Below are positions 1 through 7,150 of a stretch of DNA of 14,987 nucleotides, one piece after another. The stretch comes from DASYRM01 sp036004405 (GTDB taxonomy: Bacteria; Acidobacteriota; Vicinamibacteria; Vicinamibacterales; UBA2999): positions 1 to 14,987 of the forward strand of contig DASYRM010000157.1 in NCBI GenBank assembly GCA_036004405.1, in the 5' to 3' direction. The notes under the pieces are model-generated. The model had not been told where the DNA came from. It made no database searches and saw only the letters and a list, made by a program, of their open reading frames with translations. Within the stretch, counting starts at the first letter, position 1; every line of letters starts with the position of its first letter. The translations under genes were made by a program, and so were the position numbers.

Positions 1-32
1 AGGGCGAGCGCGACGAGGTGTCGAATCTTCAT
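1..32 (-). CDS. Start of a downstream exported-protein gene (partial, runs off the left edge)
   Basis: Only the first ten codons are visible, reading MKIRHLVALA with a further incomplete codon. A short basic start followed by small hydrophobic residues is the beginning of a typical signal peptide, so the product is probably exported. The start is well supported: an AAGGA Shine-Dalgarno lies at 40-44 with a 7-base spacer before ATG at 32-30, and the stop of the preceding gene (59-61) is only 26 bases upstream. It is therefore the next gene of the same operon. In polysaccharide operons the gene beside a beta-barrel is often a Wza-type export lipoprotein, but nothing visible here proves that. 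Confidence 0.6.
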   Translation of the reverse strand, partial: MKIRHLVALA

Positions 33-39
33 GTCGTTG

Positions 40-44
40 TCCTT
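40..44 (-). promoter_or_regulatory. Ribosome binding site AAGGA
   Basis: AAGGA on the minus strand, 7 bases before the ATG at 32-30. It is one of the cleanest Shine-Dalgarno sites in the window and fixes the start of the gene that leaves the left edge. Confidence 0.75.
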
Positions 45-58
45 GCGGGAACTGGGAG

Positions 59-1321
59 TTATTGGTGTTCGTCCAGGCGGACCGCCTGCGACAGCGTCAG
101 GCCGACGAAGACGGTGCGCCGCGTGCGTGGCCGTAGCGGTCCCGGCGATACCGTATCGGCCAGGGTCAGCGTCCGGTCCTGGTGGCGGTACTGATACGAG
201 GCGTCCAGCCGCAGCAATCGCGTCAGCTTCACCCCCGCGGCGACGTCGGCGCGGTAGGCGCGCGCCTCCACGTCGGCGAGCGTGTTCCGATACACCGCCG
301 GGCGCGTCGACAGCTGGAGCCGTGGGCCGATCAGCGTGGCGGCCCGCAGTTCCACCGATTCGGTATCGACGAACCCCGCGGCGCCGTAGCCGATGAACTG
401 GCTGCGGGTGTAAGCCCCGGCCAGCCGGCTCCCCCGGTGCCGGAAAGTGAGCGACGCCAGAACTTCGGGTGCCAGCTTGGTCTCGAGTGGCGCCGGCCCT
501 TCCCGCGGAATCAGGTCCGGCGGCCCCTGTGAATAGCGGGGCCCCGCCAGCACCACCGCCGTGAGCGACGGCGTCAGCGTCCGCGTGAGGCGCGCCGCGA
601 CGATGTGCGCGACGAACTCGCCGTGGGCAGTGGCTTTCACGCGGATGTCGTCGCCCTGCAGCAGCCGGCCGGTGTAAACGGCGGCGAGCATCGTGCGCGG
701 CGCGACGCGGAAGCCGACGTCGGTGGACACCGAGTGCAATCTGTTCCGCGCGCTCGGGCGGGTTTCGAGCGGCTTGCCGAAGTCCTCGGCGCTGAGCGCG
801 TAGCCGGCGTGCCACCGCAGGCGTGTGGTCAGGTCGCGGTCGAAGCCGATGTCGCCGGCATAGGCGGTGGTGCGCCGGCGTTCGGAGACGAGGCCGGTCT
901 CGTCCACCGCTTCCTCGGGGCGCACCGTCGAGATGTAGCGCCCCCTCCCGGCGAGGAGCAGGCGCGGCGTGAGCCGCGATTCGAACGCGCCGCCGCCTGC
1001 TTGACGGGCCAACGCGTTGTTGAACATGGCGTGGTTGTCGGGATGGCGCTCCGAGTCGAAGCCGTAGGTGAGATCGACCGCCGAACGCTCGTTGCGGAAG
1101 GTGACATCGACCGTCGGCGTCACGCGCAGAAACGTCGCTTCGGTGCGCTTGTCGTCCGTGAACACGATGTTGTCTTCGCGCACGGCGGACGTGCGCACCG
1201 CGGGCGTGACCCAGAATCCGGGCTGGGCGTCACCGACCGACTGCGCGTCCGCGGGCCCCGCCGTCGCGGCCAGCAGGATGAGCAGCGGGACGGCTCTCGA
1301 CAGGTTCCGGGCAGGCACCAT
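59..1321 (-). other. Outer-membrane beta-barrel module (BBP2-like) with internal signal peptide; possible separate gene
   Basis: This is the last 420 residues of the fused frame, beginning at an internal ATG (1321-1319). It opens with MVPARNLSR, a hydrophobic core AVPLLILLAATAG, and a signal-peptidase-like site ADA|QS (after residue 842 of the fusion). The rest alternates polar and hydrophobic residues in many predicted strands, for example VDLTYGFDS and LRLDASYQYRHQD. It ends in VFVGLTLSQAVRLDEHQ. This matches putative beta-barrel porin 2 / EpsL-like proteins found in exopolysaccharide operons, which are usually about 400 residues, so the module looks complete. There is no good Shine-Dalgarno before the internal ATG, which argues against independent initiation. 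The barrel assignment is firm by pattern; whether it is made separately is open. Confidence 0.75.
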
Positions 1322-3769
1322 GGCCGGAGCGGCATCGGTGGCGGGCACGCGCACGGCGTGCCGCAGCGCCGCGAAGGCGGCAAAGGCCACCGCATACAGG
1401 CCGACGGCCACCAGAATCGTGGCCTGGAAGCCGATGGCGATTCCGAGCAGCACGCTGGCCAGGCTGCCGATCACGGTGAAGAGCCCGTTCAGCCCCCAGC
1501 CCCACGCCACCGCCTCGGTCGACTCCTGCTGCACGAGCAGGATGCCGAGCGGGAACGGCATGCCGAGCGCGAACCCGAGCGGCGCGATGAGCGCCGCCGA
1601 CACCATCATGCGCGTGGCGTCGGGTGCCGACAGATAGCGTTCGAACACGGCGGGATAGCCGGCCGTGAGCAGGGCGCCGTAGAGGATCACCGCGACGAAC
1701 GGCCACGACCAGCGCGCGCGCGGCGAGATGCCGAGCGCTTCCGAGGCGGCGCTGCCGAGCCCGGCGCCCAGGAGCAGCGTGGCGATCACGAGCACATAGG
1801 TGTAGACGGGATAGCCGACCAGCTTCATGAACACCTGGATGAACACCAGCTCGATCAGGATGAAGCCCGCGCCCAGGCACGCGAAGTAGAGGACCGAGAG
1901 CGATTTCACCGCCGCCCGGGACTGGCGCATGCGCGAGCGGACGAGTGGCAGCACCAGGAAGACGCCGGCAAAGAGCAGCGACACCGCGCCGGTGACGATC
2001 AGGTGGATGACGTCCATCGGCACGATGTTCTTCCGCAGCTGCGAGTTGAGCGCATAGGCCGTCGCGGGATCGGTGAACGTCTCCCGGCTCGCGGGGACGA
2101 CACCCGGCCGTTTGCGCAGGAAGTTGAAGAACGGACGATCGTCGGTCGTCGGCCGCACCTGGCTTCCCGACTGCTCGAGCACCGCGTCGGGAAGCGAGCC
2201 GGCGAAAAACACCGGCGGCAGGAAGCTTCGCTCCGGGTGCAGCGGATTCTGCAGCAGGTTGAACGCGAACTCGTTGCCGGTGCGCGTCGCAAAGAGCGTC
2301 ATCAGGTCGGTGACTTCCGCCTCGGTCCAGGGGCGCATCCGGATGAGGAGGGTCGGCAGCGAGTCGCGCTCGGTGGCCATTCCGAGCACCACGACGTGGC
2401 GCTGGAAGTCGGTGCGCCCCATCTGGCGCCACGCCAGTGCCGCCGTCGTGACCATTCGCGGAAAGATGTGGTGGTTGATGTGCAGGACGCCATCGTCGGT
2501 CAGGTGCGAGAAGTAGTCGCGGTAGGCGTCGGCGGTCTGCAGGTAGTTGGGCGACATCGCGCCGGTGCCGGCGGCGACGCTCGAGCTCGTGTGATTGCTG
2601 TGGATCTGGATGATGTCGTAGCGCGACGGCGTGCCCCGCAGGAAGCTGCGCCCCTCCATCGCGAAGGGATGCACGCGCGGGTCGAGGAAAATCCGCCCGC
2701 CATAGTCGGCGTAGGGGCCCCGCACCAGATCGACCACGGTGCGAACCATCTCGACGGCGTCCACCGACGACGCGCCGTACATCAGCGCGGCCTTCGTCTC
2801 CTGGCCGCCGGCGCTGCCGATCACCAGCACCTTCTGCCCGCTGTCACGTTTGGCGAAGTGCGATGCCAGCACGCCGCGATGCCAGAAGTGCCCTTCGAGC
2901 GGCTCGCTGCCCAGCTCGATGACGCGGCGGAGACGGGCGTAGTCGCCGTCGAACGGGAAGACGTGGCTGCTCTGCGTGCCGCCGTCGTAGGCGATGTGCT
3001 TGCGCACCGTGAACGGCTTGGGCTGCCCCGTGGCCGGGTCCAGCTCCCGCTGCTCGACCACGTCGATTTTCGAAATCGGATCCCAGCGGCTGAACTCGAT
3101 GCGCCCTTCGAGGCGCGCCTCCTTCACGCCGCGCTTGGCGAGGTGTTCGACGAACTCGAAGTAGCGCGGCGAGCGCGCCGCCGGAATCGCGACCAGCGCC
3201 GCGGCCGCGACGGCGGCCGCCATCAGCCAGCGGCGATCGCGCGCGAGCAGCCCGCCGGCGAGCAGGCCGCAGGCGCCGACGGCGAAGAGGATGCCGCCGG
3301 GGCCGATCGGGCCGAGCAGCGGGACCATCACCGCGCAGCCGGCCGCCGCGCCCGCGAGGTCCCAGCAGTACAGCGACTGGATGGCGCGGGCATTGGCCGA
3401 GAACAGGAGCGTGAAGACCAGGCCCGAGAGGAAGAACGGCACCACCAGCGCGAGGTACATCGCCGCGAACGACAGCAGCTGCACGAGCGGCTGGTCGCCG
3501 AACCGCTCGTAGTCGAACGGCAGCGCGTTCAGCACCGGCAGGAGCGCCAGCGCCGCCGCGCCGAAGAGCGCGCACAGCAGCGGCAGGTGCCGGGTGTCGC
3601 GCGGCGGCCGCAGCGTGACGTAGACGCCGGCGAGCCCGAACGAGAAGAGCGCGCAGGCGATGACCATGTAGGCCAGATTGGGCGTCAGGATGACGTCGAA
3701 CACCCGCGTGAGCAGGAGCTCGAGCATCAGCGTCGCCGCTGCAATGCAGAACAGGGCCGGCCGGGTCAT
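59..3769 (-). CDS. Membrane-bound spermidine-synthase-like protein fused in frame to an outer-membrane beta-barrel
   Basis: A 1236-residue open frame. Residues 1-200 carry about six membrane helices. Residues 310-435 form a Rossmann methyltransferase/spermidine-synthase-like domain with VIGSAGGQE (316-324) as the nucleotide loop and the acidic VEM (339-341). A TTDDRPFF motif (541-548), which I recall from membrane-bound spermidine-synthase-like proteins, follows, then about seven more helices (585-800). The catalytic Asp motif of true aminopropyltransferases is replaced by HSNHTSSS (390-397), so polyamine synthesis is unlikely. At residue 817 a second module begins with a fresh signal peptide and a beta-barrel, with no stop between them. 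The start ATG (3769-3767) overlaps the stop of the GT9 gene as ATGA, indicating coupling. The role is unknown; the context suggests surface-glycan assembly. It could be a true fusion or two genes that lost a stop codon. Confidence 0.82.
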   Translation of the reverse strand: MTRPALFCIAAATLMLELLLTRVFDVILTPNLAYMVIACALFSFGLAGVYVTLRPPRDTRHLPLLCALFGAAALALLPVLNALPFDYERFGDQPLVQLLSFAAMYLALVVPFFLSGLVFTLLFSANARAIQSLYCWDLAGAAAGCAVMVPLLGPIGPGGILFAVGACGLLAGGLLARDRRWLMAAAVAAAALVAIPAARSPRYFEFVEHLAKRGVKEARLEGRIEFSRWDPISKIDVVEQRELDPATGQPKPFTVRKHIAYDGGTQSSHVFPFDGDYARLRRVIELGSEPLEGHFWHRGVLASHFAKRDSGQKVLVIGSAGGQETKAALMYGASSVDAVEMVRTVVDLVRGPYADYGGRIFLDPRVHPFAMEGRSFLRGTPSRYDIIQIHSNHTSSSVAAGTGAMSPNYLQTADAYRDYFSHLTDDGVLHINHHIFPRMVTTAALAWRQMGRTDFQRHVVVLGMATERDSLPTLLIRMRPWTEAEVTDLMTLFATRTGNEFAFNLLQNPLHPERSFLPPVFFAGSLPDAVLEQSGSQVRPTTDDRPFFNFLRKRPGVVPASRETFTDPATAYALNSQLRKNIVPMDVIHLIVTGAVSLLFAGVFLVLPLVRSRMRQSRAAVKSLSVLYFACLGAGFILIELVFIQVFMKLVGYPVYTYVLVIATLLLGAGLGSAASEALGISPRARWSWPFVAVILYGALLTAGYPAVFERYLSAPDATRMMVSAALIAPLGFALGMPFPLGILLVQQESTEAVAWGWGLNGLFTVIGSLASVLLGIAIGFQATILVAVGLYAVAFAAFAALRHAVRVPATDAAPAMVPARNLSRAVPLLILLAATAGPADAQSVGDAQPGFWVTPAVRTSAVREDNIVFTDDKRTEATFLRVTPTVDVTFRNERSAVDLTYGFDSERHPDNHAMFNNALARQAGGGAFESRLTPRLLLAGRGRYISTVRPEEAVDETGLVSERRRTTAYAGDIGFDRDLTTRLRWHAGYALSAEDFGKPLETRPSARNRLHSVSTDVGFRVAPRTMLAAVYTGRLLQGDDIRVKATAHGEFVAHIVAARLTRTLTPSLTAVVLAGPRYSQGPPDLIPREGPAPLETKLAPEVLASLTFRHRGSRLAGAYTRSQFIGYGAAGFVDTESVELRAATLIGPRLQLSTRPAVYRNTLADVEARAYRADVAAGVKLTRLLRLDASYQYRHQDRTLTLADTVSPGPLRPRTRRTVFVGLTLSQAVRLDEHQ

Positions 3770-5001
3770 GCGGTGACCGGCTGCCGCAGCCGGCGGCGCA
3801 CCAGATCGCTGACGGAACGAATGTCGATCGTCTTCAAGCAGAGGTTGTCGTTGCAGATCGAGAGGCGCTGGTTGTAGGGGCTCACGCACGGACTGCACGT
3901 GTAGCCGGTGTAGACGACGTCCGAGCTTCGCGCCAGCGGCCGGTAGCGATCCGGCAGCTCGGGTCCGAAGAACACGATCACGTGGATGCCGGTGAGACAG
4001 GCAAAGTGCGCCGGCCCGGAGTCGTTGGTGACGAGCACCTGGGCCAGGTTGAAGAGGTGGAGGAGCTCCATCATCGTCGTCTGCCCGGTGAGATCCACGA
4101 CGCGCGGCGAGCCGACGTGCGAGCAGATGTGCACCGCGTCGGGCTTCTCGTCGGCGACGCCGGTGATGATCACGAAGACGTCGGGCTCCTCGAGCAGCTG
4201 GCGCGCCAGCTCCGCGTAGGACTCGAGCGGCAGCCGGCGCATCGGGAAGCGCTTGCTCGCGTTCGGGTTGAGCACGATGAGCTTCTTCGACGGATCGATC
4301 AGCGGGTTGATGGCCGCCAGCTTGGCCCAGATGGCGGCGGCAGTGCTGGCGTCGGTCGTCAGGCGCGGAATCCCGAGGTCGTCGCCCGCCTTCGGGCGCT
4401 TGACGATCGGGATACCGCCCGGCGGCGCCACCAGCGCGTGCACCAGATCCAGAAAGGTATGCCCGGTGTGAATCTGCGCGTTGTACATCACCTTGTGGGT
4501 GAGGAAGTCGCCGGTATACAAGCCCTCCTGGTTGAAGCGGTGGAAGCCCACGCGCCGCGCGGCGCCCGTCAGCCAGCTGAGCAAACTGCTGTAGCGCACG
4601 AACGTCTCGAGGTTGACCACCGTATCGATGCCGGCCCGCCGCGCCACGCTCCACGTGCGCAGCGTGTCGCGCAGCAGTCCGGTGATCGACTTGCTGTCGA
4701 TGGTGTGGATGTTGGCCGGGTCGATCACGTTGAGCATCTCGAGGCTCGAACGCACCTGGCCGAAACAGAGGAAGTGCAGCGTGGCGTCGGGAAACAGCTC
4801 ACGCGTCTTCCGCAGCGCCGGGTAGGCGACCACCATCGTGCCCATCTCGGCGAGCTGGATGAAGAGAATCTGCTTCGGCCGTCGATCGTGGCCGCGCCCT
4901 CGGTAGCCGACCGCCCGCAGCACGCGGTTGGCCGCCGTCACCAGGAAGCAGAGCGGGATGCCGGCCCAGAAATCGATCCGGCGCATCGTGTTCGGTTCCA
5001 C
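3766..5001 (-). CDS. Glycosyltransferase family 9 (heptosyltransferase-like)
   Basis: A 411-residue protein resembling the ADP-heptose:LPS heptosyltransferases (RfaF/WaaF, GT-B fold), which move a heptose onto a glycan or lipid at the cytoplasmic face of the inner membrane. Landmarks are ILFIQLAEMGTMV (45-57) at the start of the N-terminal Rossmann half, LNPNASKRFPMRRLP (244-258) opening the C-terminal half, TNDSGPAHFA (325-334) as the donor-binding signature, FFGPELPDRYRPL (344-356), and a cysteine cluster at 369, 372, 383 and 388. The usual acceptor-side GD is GT here (T55). I chose GTG at 5001 because AGGGGG (5011-5016) sits 9 bases upstream; ATG at 4986 gives a protein five residues shorter and is a real alternative. 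The stop overlaps the next start (ATGA, 3766-3769). The donor may be a heptose, given the isomerase and kinase genes upstream. Confidence 0.92.
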   Translation of the reverse strand: MEPNTMRRIDFWAGIPLCFLVTAANRVLRAVGYRGRGHDRRPKQILFIQLAEMGTMVVAYPALRKTRELFPDATLHFLCFGQVRSSLEMLNVIDPANIHTIDSKSITGLLRDTLRTWSVARRAGIDTVVNLETFVRYSSLLSWLTGAARRVGFHRFNQEGLYTGDFLTHKVMYNAQIHTGHTFLDLVHALVAPPGGIPIVKRPKAGDDLGIPRLTTDASTAAAIWAKLAAINPLIDPSKKLIVLNPNASKRFPMRRLPLESYAELARQLLEEPDVFVIITGVADEKPDAVHICSHVGSPRVVDLTGQTTMMELLHLFNLAQVLVTNDSGPAHFACLTGIHVIVFFGPELPDRYRPLARSSDVVYTGYTCSPCVSPYNQRLSICNDNLCLKTIDIRSVSDLVRRRLRQPVTA

Positions 5002-5025
5002 TTTCTTGAGCCCCCTGCCGCCCTG

Positions 5026-5577
5026 CTACTGGACGCTGAACGAGGTGATCAGCGTCCTCGCGCCCCTGGTGTCCTCGTACGTGCCGACCGACCGTTCGTA
5101 GATCGCCGGTAACAGCGCACCGAAGTCGCCCAGCTTCGGCTGCGTGTCCGGGTTGTAACCGGCCGGGTGGTCGACGTGTGGCGTCAAGCGCTTCTGCGCC
5201 GGGTCTTCTTTCGGCCAGATCACGTTGATGCCGATCGCCGCGAACGGGTCGTTGTAGGTCTCAATCAGTGCCCGTCCGCCCTCCGCCTCGGAGAAATGCT
5301 CGTCTTGCGTGAACGTTCCGCCCTTGACCGTGACGTCCCAGTTCGCCCCCGTGTAACGCCCGACGCCGGGCCGGTCGTCCTGGTCGCGCGTGCCGTAGGT
5401 CATCCGGCCCTCGAAGGACCCTCCATCCGCGAGCGTGCCCCGGAAGGTGATCGTAATTGGTGGCGGCAACGGCGCGCCGGTCGGCCCCGTGGGCGTGACG
5501 GCGAAACCGCCGCTGCACCCCCAGCTCAGCGCGGTGAGCATGCCCGTCGCCCACAAGAGCGCCGCCCGAGGCGCCAT
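5026..5577 (-). CDS. Small exported or lipoprotein-like protein of unknown function
   Basis: From ATG at 5577 the product is 183 residues. It opens with MAPRAALLWATGMLTAL, a signal-peptide core, followed by SWGC with Cys 21, which resembles a weak lipobox (Trp before Gly is not ideal). A Pro/Thr/Gly linker follows (about residues 25-40). The rest is soluble and probably beta-rich: FRGTLADGGSFEGRMTYG and GVGRYTGANWDVTVKGG resemble the small beta domains seen in some PEP-CTERM proteins, but no C-terminal sorting tail is present. I do not recognise a function. It uses A/T-ending codons (ATT, CAA, CAT, AAA, CCA) rather freely compared with its neighbours. It sits between the WcaJ and GT9 genes, directly after three tandem repeats. 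An in-frame ATG at 5601, inside the repeat, would add MGHLKVVP; 5577 has the better-spaced ribosome site. Confidence 0.72.
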   Translation of the reverse strand: MAPRAALLWATGMLTALSWGCSGGFAVTPTGPTGAPLPPPITITFRGTLADGGSFEGRMTYGTRDQDDRPGVGRYTGANWDVTVKGGTFTQDEHFSEAEGGRALIETYNDPFAAIGINVIWPKEDPAQKRLTPHVDHPAGYNPDTQPKLGDFGALLPAIYERSVGTYEDTRGARTLITSFSVQ

Positions 5578-5606
5578 AGGGACCACCTTCAGATGGCCCA
5601 TGGCGC
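5571..5606 (-). promoter_or_regulatory. RNA hairpin covering the ribosome site and start codon of the small exported-protein gene
   Basis: Read as mRNA, GCGCCAU (5606-5600) is followed by GGGCCAUC, loop UGAA, GGUGGUCC, a CU bulge, and then AUGGCGC (5577-5571). The inner arms give 8 pairs, two of them wobbles, and the outer arms give 7 Watson-Crick pairs. The Shine-Dalgarno AAGGTGG (5583-5589) lies in the loop and inner 3' arm, and the AUG lies in the outer 3' arm, so both would be hidden when folded. The pairing is read directly from the sequence; a regulatory role is inferred. Confidence 0.5.
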
Positions 5607-5673
5607 TCGTAGGGCCACCTTCAGATGGCCCATGGCGCTCGTAGGGGCCACCTTCAGGTGGCCCATGGCGCTC
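5576..5673 (-). repeat. Three tandem copies of a 32-33 bp hairpin-forming repeat
   Basis: Units lie at 5641-5673 (33 bp), 5609-5640 (32 bp) and 5576-5608 (33 bp). On the minus strand each begins GAGCGCCATGGGCCA and ends in CCCTAC or CCCTAT. Each contains a palindrome: the first transcribed copy is perfect, GGGCCACC-UGAA-GGUGGCCC, an 8-bp stem with a UGAA tetraloop. The second has one C-to-U change and the third has that change plus a second C-to-U; both turn into G-U wobbles, so the stem is kept in all three. The array abuts the TAA of the sugar-transferase gene (5674-5676) and ends on the A and T of the next ATG, so it fills the whole gap. No U-run follows, so it is not a classical terminator. 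It may be a REP-like element. Confidence 0.9.
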
Positions 5674-7119
5674 TTAGTACGCGTCATCGCTCCGCCACAC
5701 GCGCAGCAGGGTGAAGAGCAGGATCTTGAGGTCGAGCGGCACCGACCAGTTCCGGATGTACCACAGGTCGTATTCGACCCGCGCGCGCATCTTCTCGAGC
5801 GTGTCGGTCTCGCCGCGCCAGCCGTTGGCCTGCGCCCAGCCGCTGATGCCGGGCCGCACCTTGTGGCGCACCATGTAGTGCGGGATGACGCGACGGTAGA
5901 ACTCGTTGTGGGCGGTGGCGTGCGGGCGCGGACCGACGATCGACATCGATCCACCGAGTACGTTGAGCAGCTGCGGCAGCTCGTCGAGCGACGTGCGCCG
6001 CAGGAATCCGCCAATGCGCGTCAGCCGTGCATCGCCGCGCTGGGCCTGAGGCACGTCCTCGCCGTCCTGTGCCGTGGTCATCGTGCGGAACTTCCAGATG
6101 CGGAACTCCTCGCCGTCGAGCCCGTAGCGGCGCTGCTTGAAGATGATCGGGCCGGACGACTCGAGACGGACCGCCAGGGCGATGCACAGCATCGGCACCG
6201 CCGCAATCGCGGTGAAGATGCCGCCCAGCACCAGGTCCTCTGTGCGCTTGATCCAGCCGCCGACGCCGAAGAACGGCGTCTCGAAGACGCTCACGGCCGG
6301 CAGATCGCCGACGTGCACCCACCGGCCATGGAACATGCTCACCAGGAAGTTGTCGGGCACGAAGTAGAGCGACACCGTCGTGTCCGACAGCATGTTCAGG
6401 ATGCGGACGATGCGCTCCTGATTGCTGATCGGCAGCGCCACGTAGACGATGTCGATGTGCATCTCGGCAATGGCCACCAGCAGGTCGTCGGTGCGGCCGA
6501 GGAGCTCGCACGGCAGGTCGTGGTGCACGCGCCCGTGGGCGGGTGTCCGATCGTCGAAGAGGCCGACCAGCTCCAGCCCCATCCACGGGGCGTCGAGGAC
6601 GACGCGCGCAATCTGCCGCCCCTGCTCGCCGGCGCCGACGATGGCGACGCGCCGGGTGTTGTAGCCGAGCGAGCGGACGCGCGTCAGCCCCGCGCGCGTG
6701 ATGCCGCGCCAGGTGACCAGCGCCAGCGGCGCCAGCCCCATCCAGATCGTCACGGCCAGGCGCGAGTAGAGGTGGCTGACCTGGAGCACATAGGCGAGGA
6801 AGAGCACGCCCACGATGGTGACGGACCAGGCCGCGGCGAGGTTGCGGAAGTCGAAGCGCAGCGGCGCGCTCCGCCGGTTGTTGTAGACGTTGGCCGCCTC
6901 GGCCGCCAGCAGGAACAGCGCGCAGGAGGCGGCCGCAAGGATCGTGTAGCGCTCGTCCCAGCCCCAGCCGGCGAGCCGCAGGCTCAGGTAGAGCGCGACC
7001 ACGATCCACGTCAGGTCGAGGGCACGGCTCAGGACGCCGAGCTGGTGCTCGAACGGCCGGATGAAACCGCGGACCGAATGCTCGGCGATGGCGGATGCGA
7101 CGGGAGGGGCGGGGGGCAT
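5674..7119 (-). CDS. wcaJ: Undecaprenyl-phosphate glucose phosphotransferase (WcaJ-type initiating sugar transferase)
   Basis: This 481-residue polyisoprenyl-phosphate hexose-1-phosphate transferase loads the first sugar phosphate, probably glucose-1-phosphate from UDP-glucose, onto undecaprenyl phosphate and so starts the repeat unit. It shows the full WcaJ architecture: four N-terminal membrane helices (about 30-140), a soluble CoA-binding-like Rossmann domain with VAIVGAGEQGRQI (158-170), a further hydrophobic segment (about 295-317) that anchors the catalytic domain, and the catalytic core. The core carries KQRRYGLDGEEFRIWKFRTM (328-347), RRTSLDELPQLLNV (374-387) with the Asp-Glu pair at 379-380, SIVGPRPHA (393-401) and RPGISGWAQANGWRGETDT (422-440). 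Length is normal for the family. The start at 7119 lies 31 bases after the preceding stop and lacks an obvious Shine-Dalgarno. The substrate is inferred from family resemblance only. Confidence 0.95.
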   Translation of the reverse strand: MPPAPPVASAIAEHSVRGFIRPFEHQLGVLSRALDLTWIVVALYLSLRLAGWGWDERYTILAAASCALFLLAAEAANVYNNRRSAPLRFDFRNLAAAWSVTIVGVLFLAYVLQVSHLYSRLAVTIWMGLAPLALVTWRGITRAGLTRVRSLGYNTRRVAIVGAGEQGRQIARVVLDAPWMGLELVGLFDDRTPAHGRVHHDLPCELLGRTDDLLVAIAEMHIDIVYVALPISNQERIVRILNMLSDTTVSLYFVPDNFLVSMFHGRWVHVGDLPAVSVFETPFFGVGGWIKRTEDLVLGGIFTAIAAVPMLCIALAVRLESSGPIIFKQRRYGLDGEEFRIWKFRTMTTAQDGEDVPQAQRGDARLTRIGGFLRRTSLDELPQLLNVLGGSMSIVGPRPHATAHNEFYRRVIPHYMVRHKVRPGISGWAQANGWRGETDTLEKMRARVEYDLWYIRNWSVPLDLKILLFTLLRVWRSDDAY

Positions 7120-7150
7120 GGGAAGCGGGGCGAGGCGGAGATCGGTTCGG

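Noticed and set aside
1230..2432. A 400-codon minus-strand frame inside the fused gene
   Set aside because: Out-of-frame shadow rich in Arg, Ala and His; considered as a frameshift exit for the first module but it would overlap the barrel by about 90 bases and has no coding character.
605..3877. A 1090-codon open frame on the plus strand
   Set aside because: It lies opposite the well-supported fused gene, its translation is rich in Arg, His, Glu and Asp with no recognisable domain, and it is the expected by-product of very high third-position GC on the other strand.
3770..4654. Upstream extension of the fused frame to an earlier Met at 4654
   Set aside because: These 295 residues are an Arg/Ala/Pro-rich out-of-frame reading of the GT9 gene; the real start is the ATG at 3769 overlapping the GT9 stop.
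5576..5673. Repeat array as a CRISPR or as an intrinsic terminator
   Set aside because: Copies are directly adjacent with no spacers, and the stems are not followed by a U-run.
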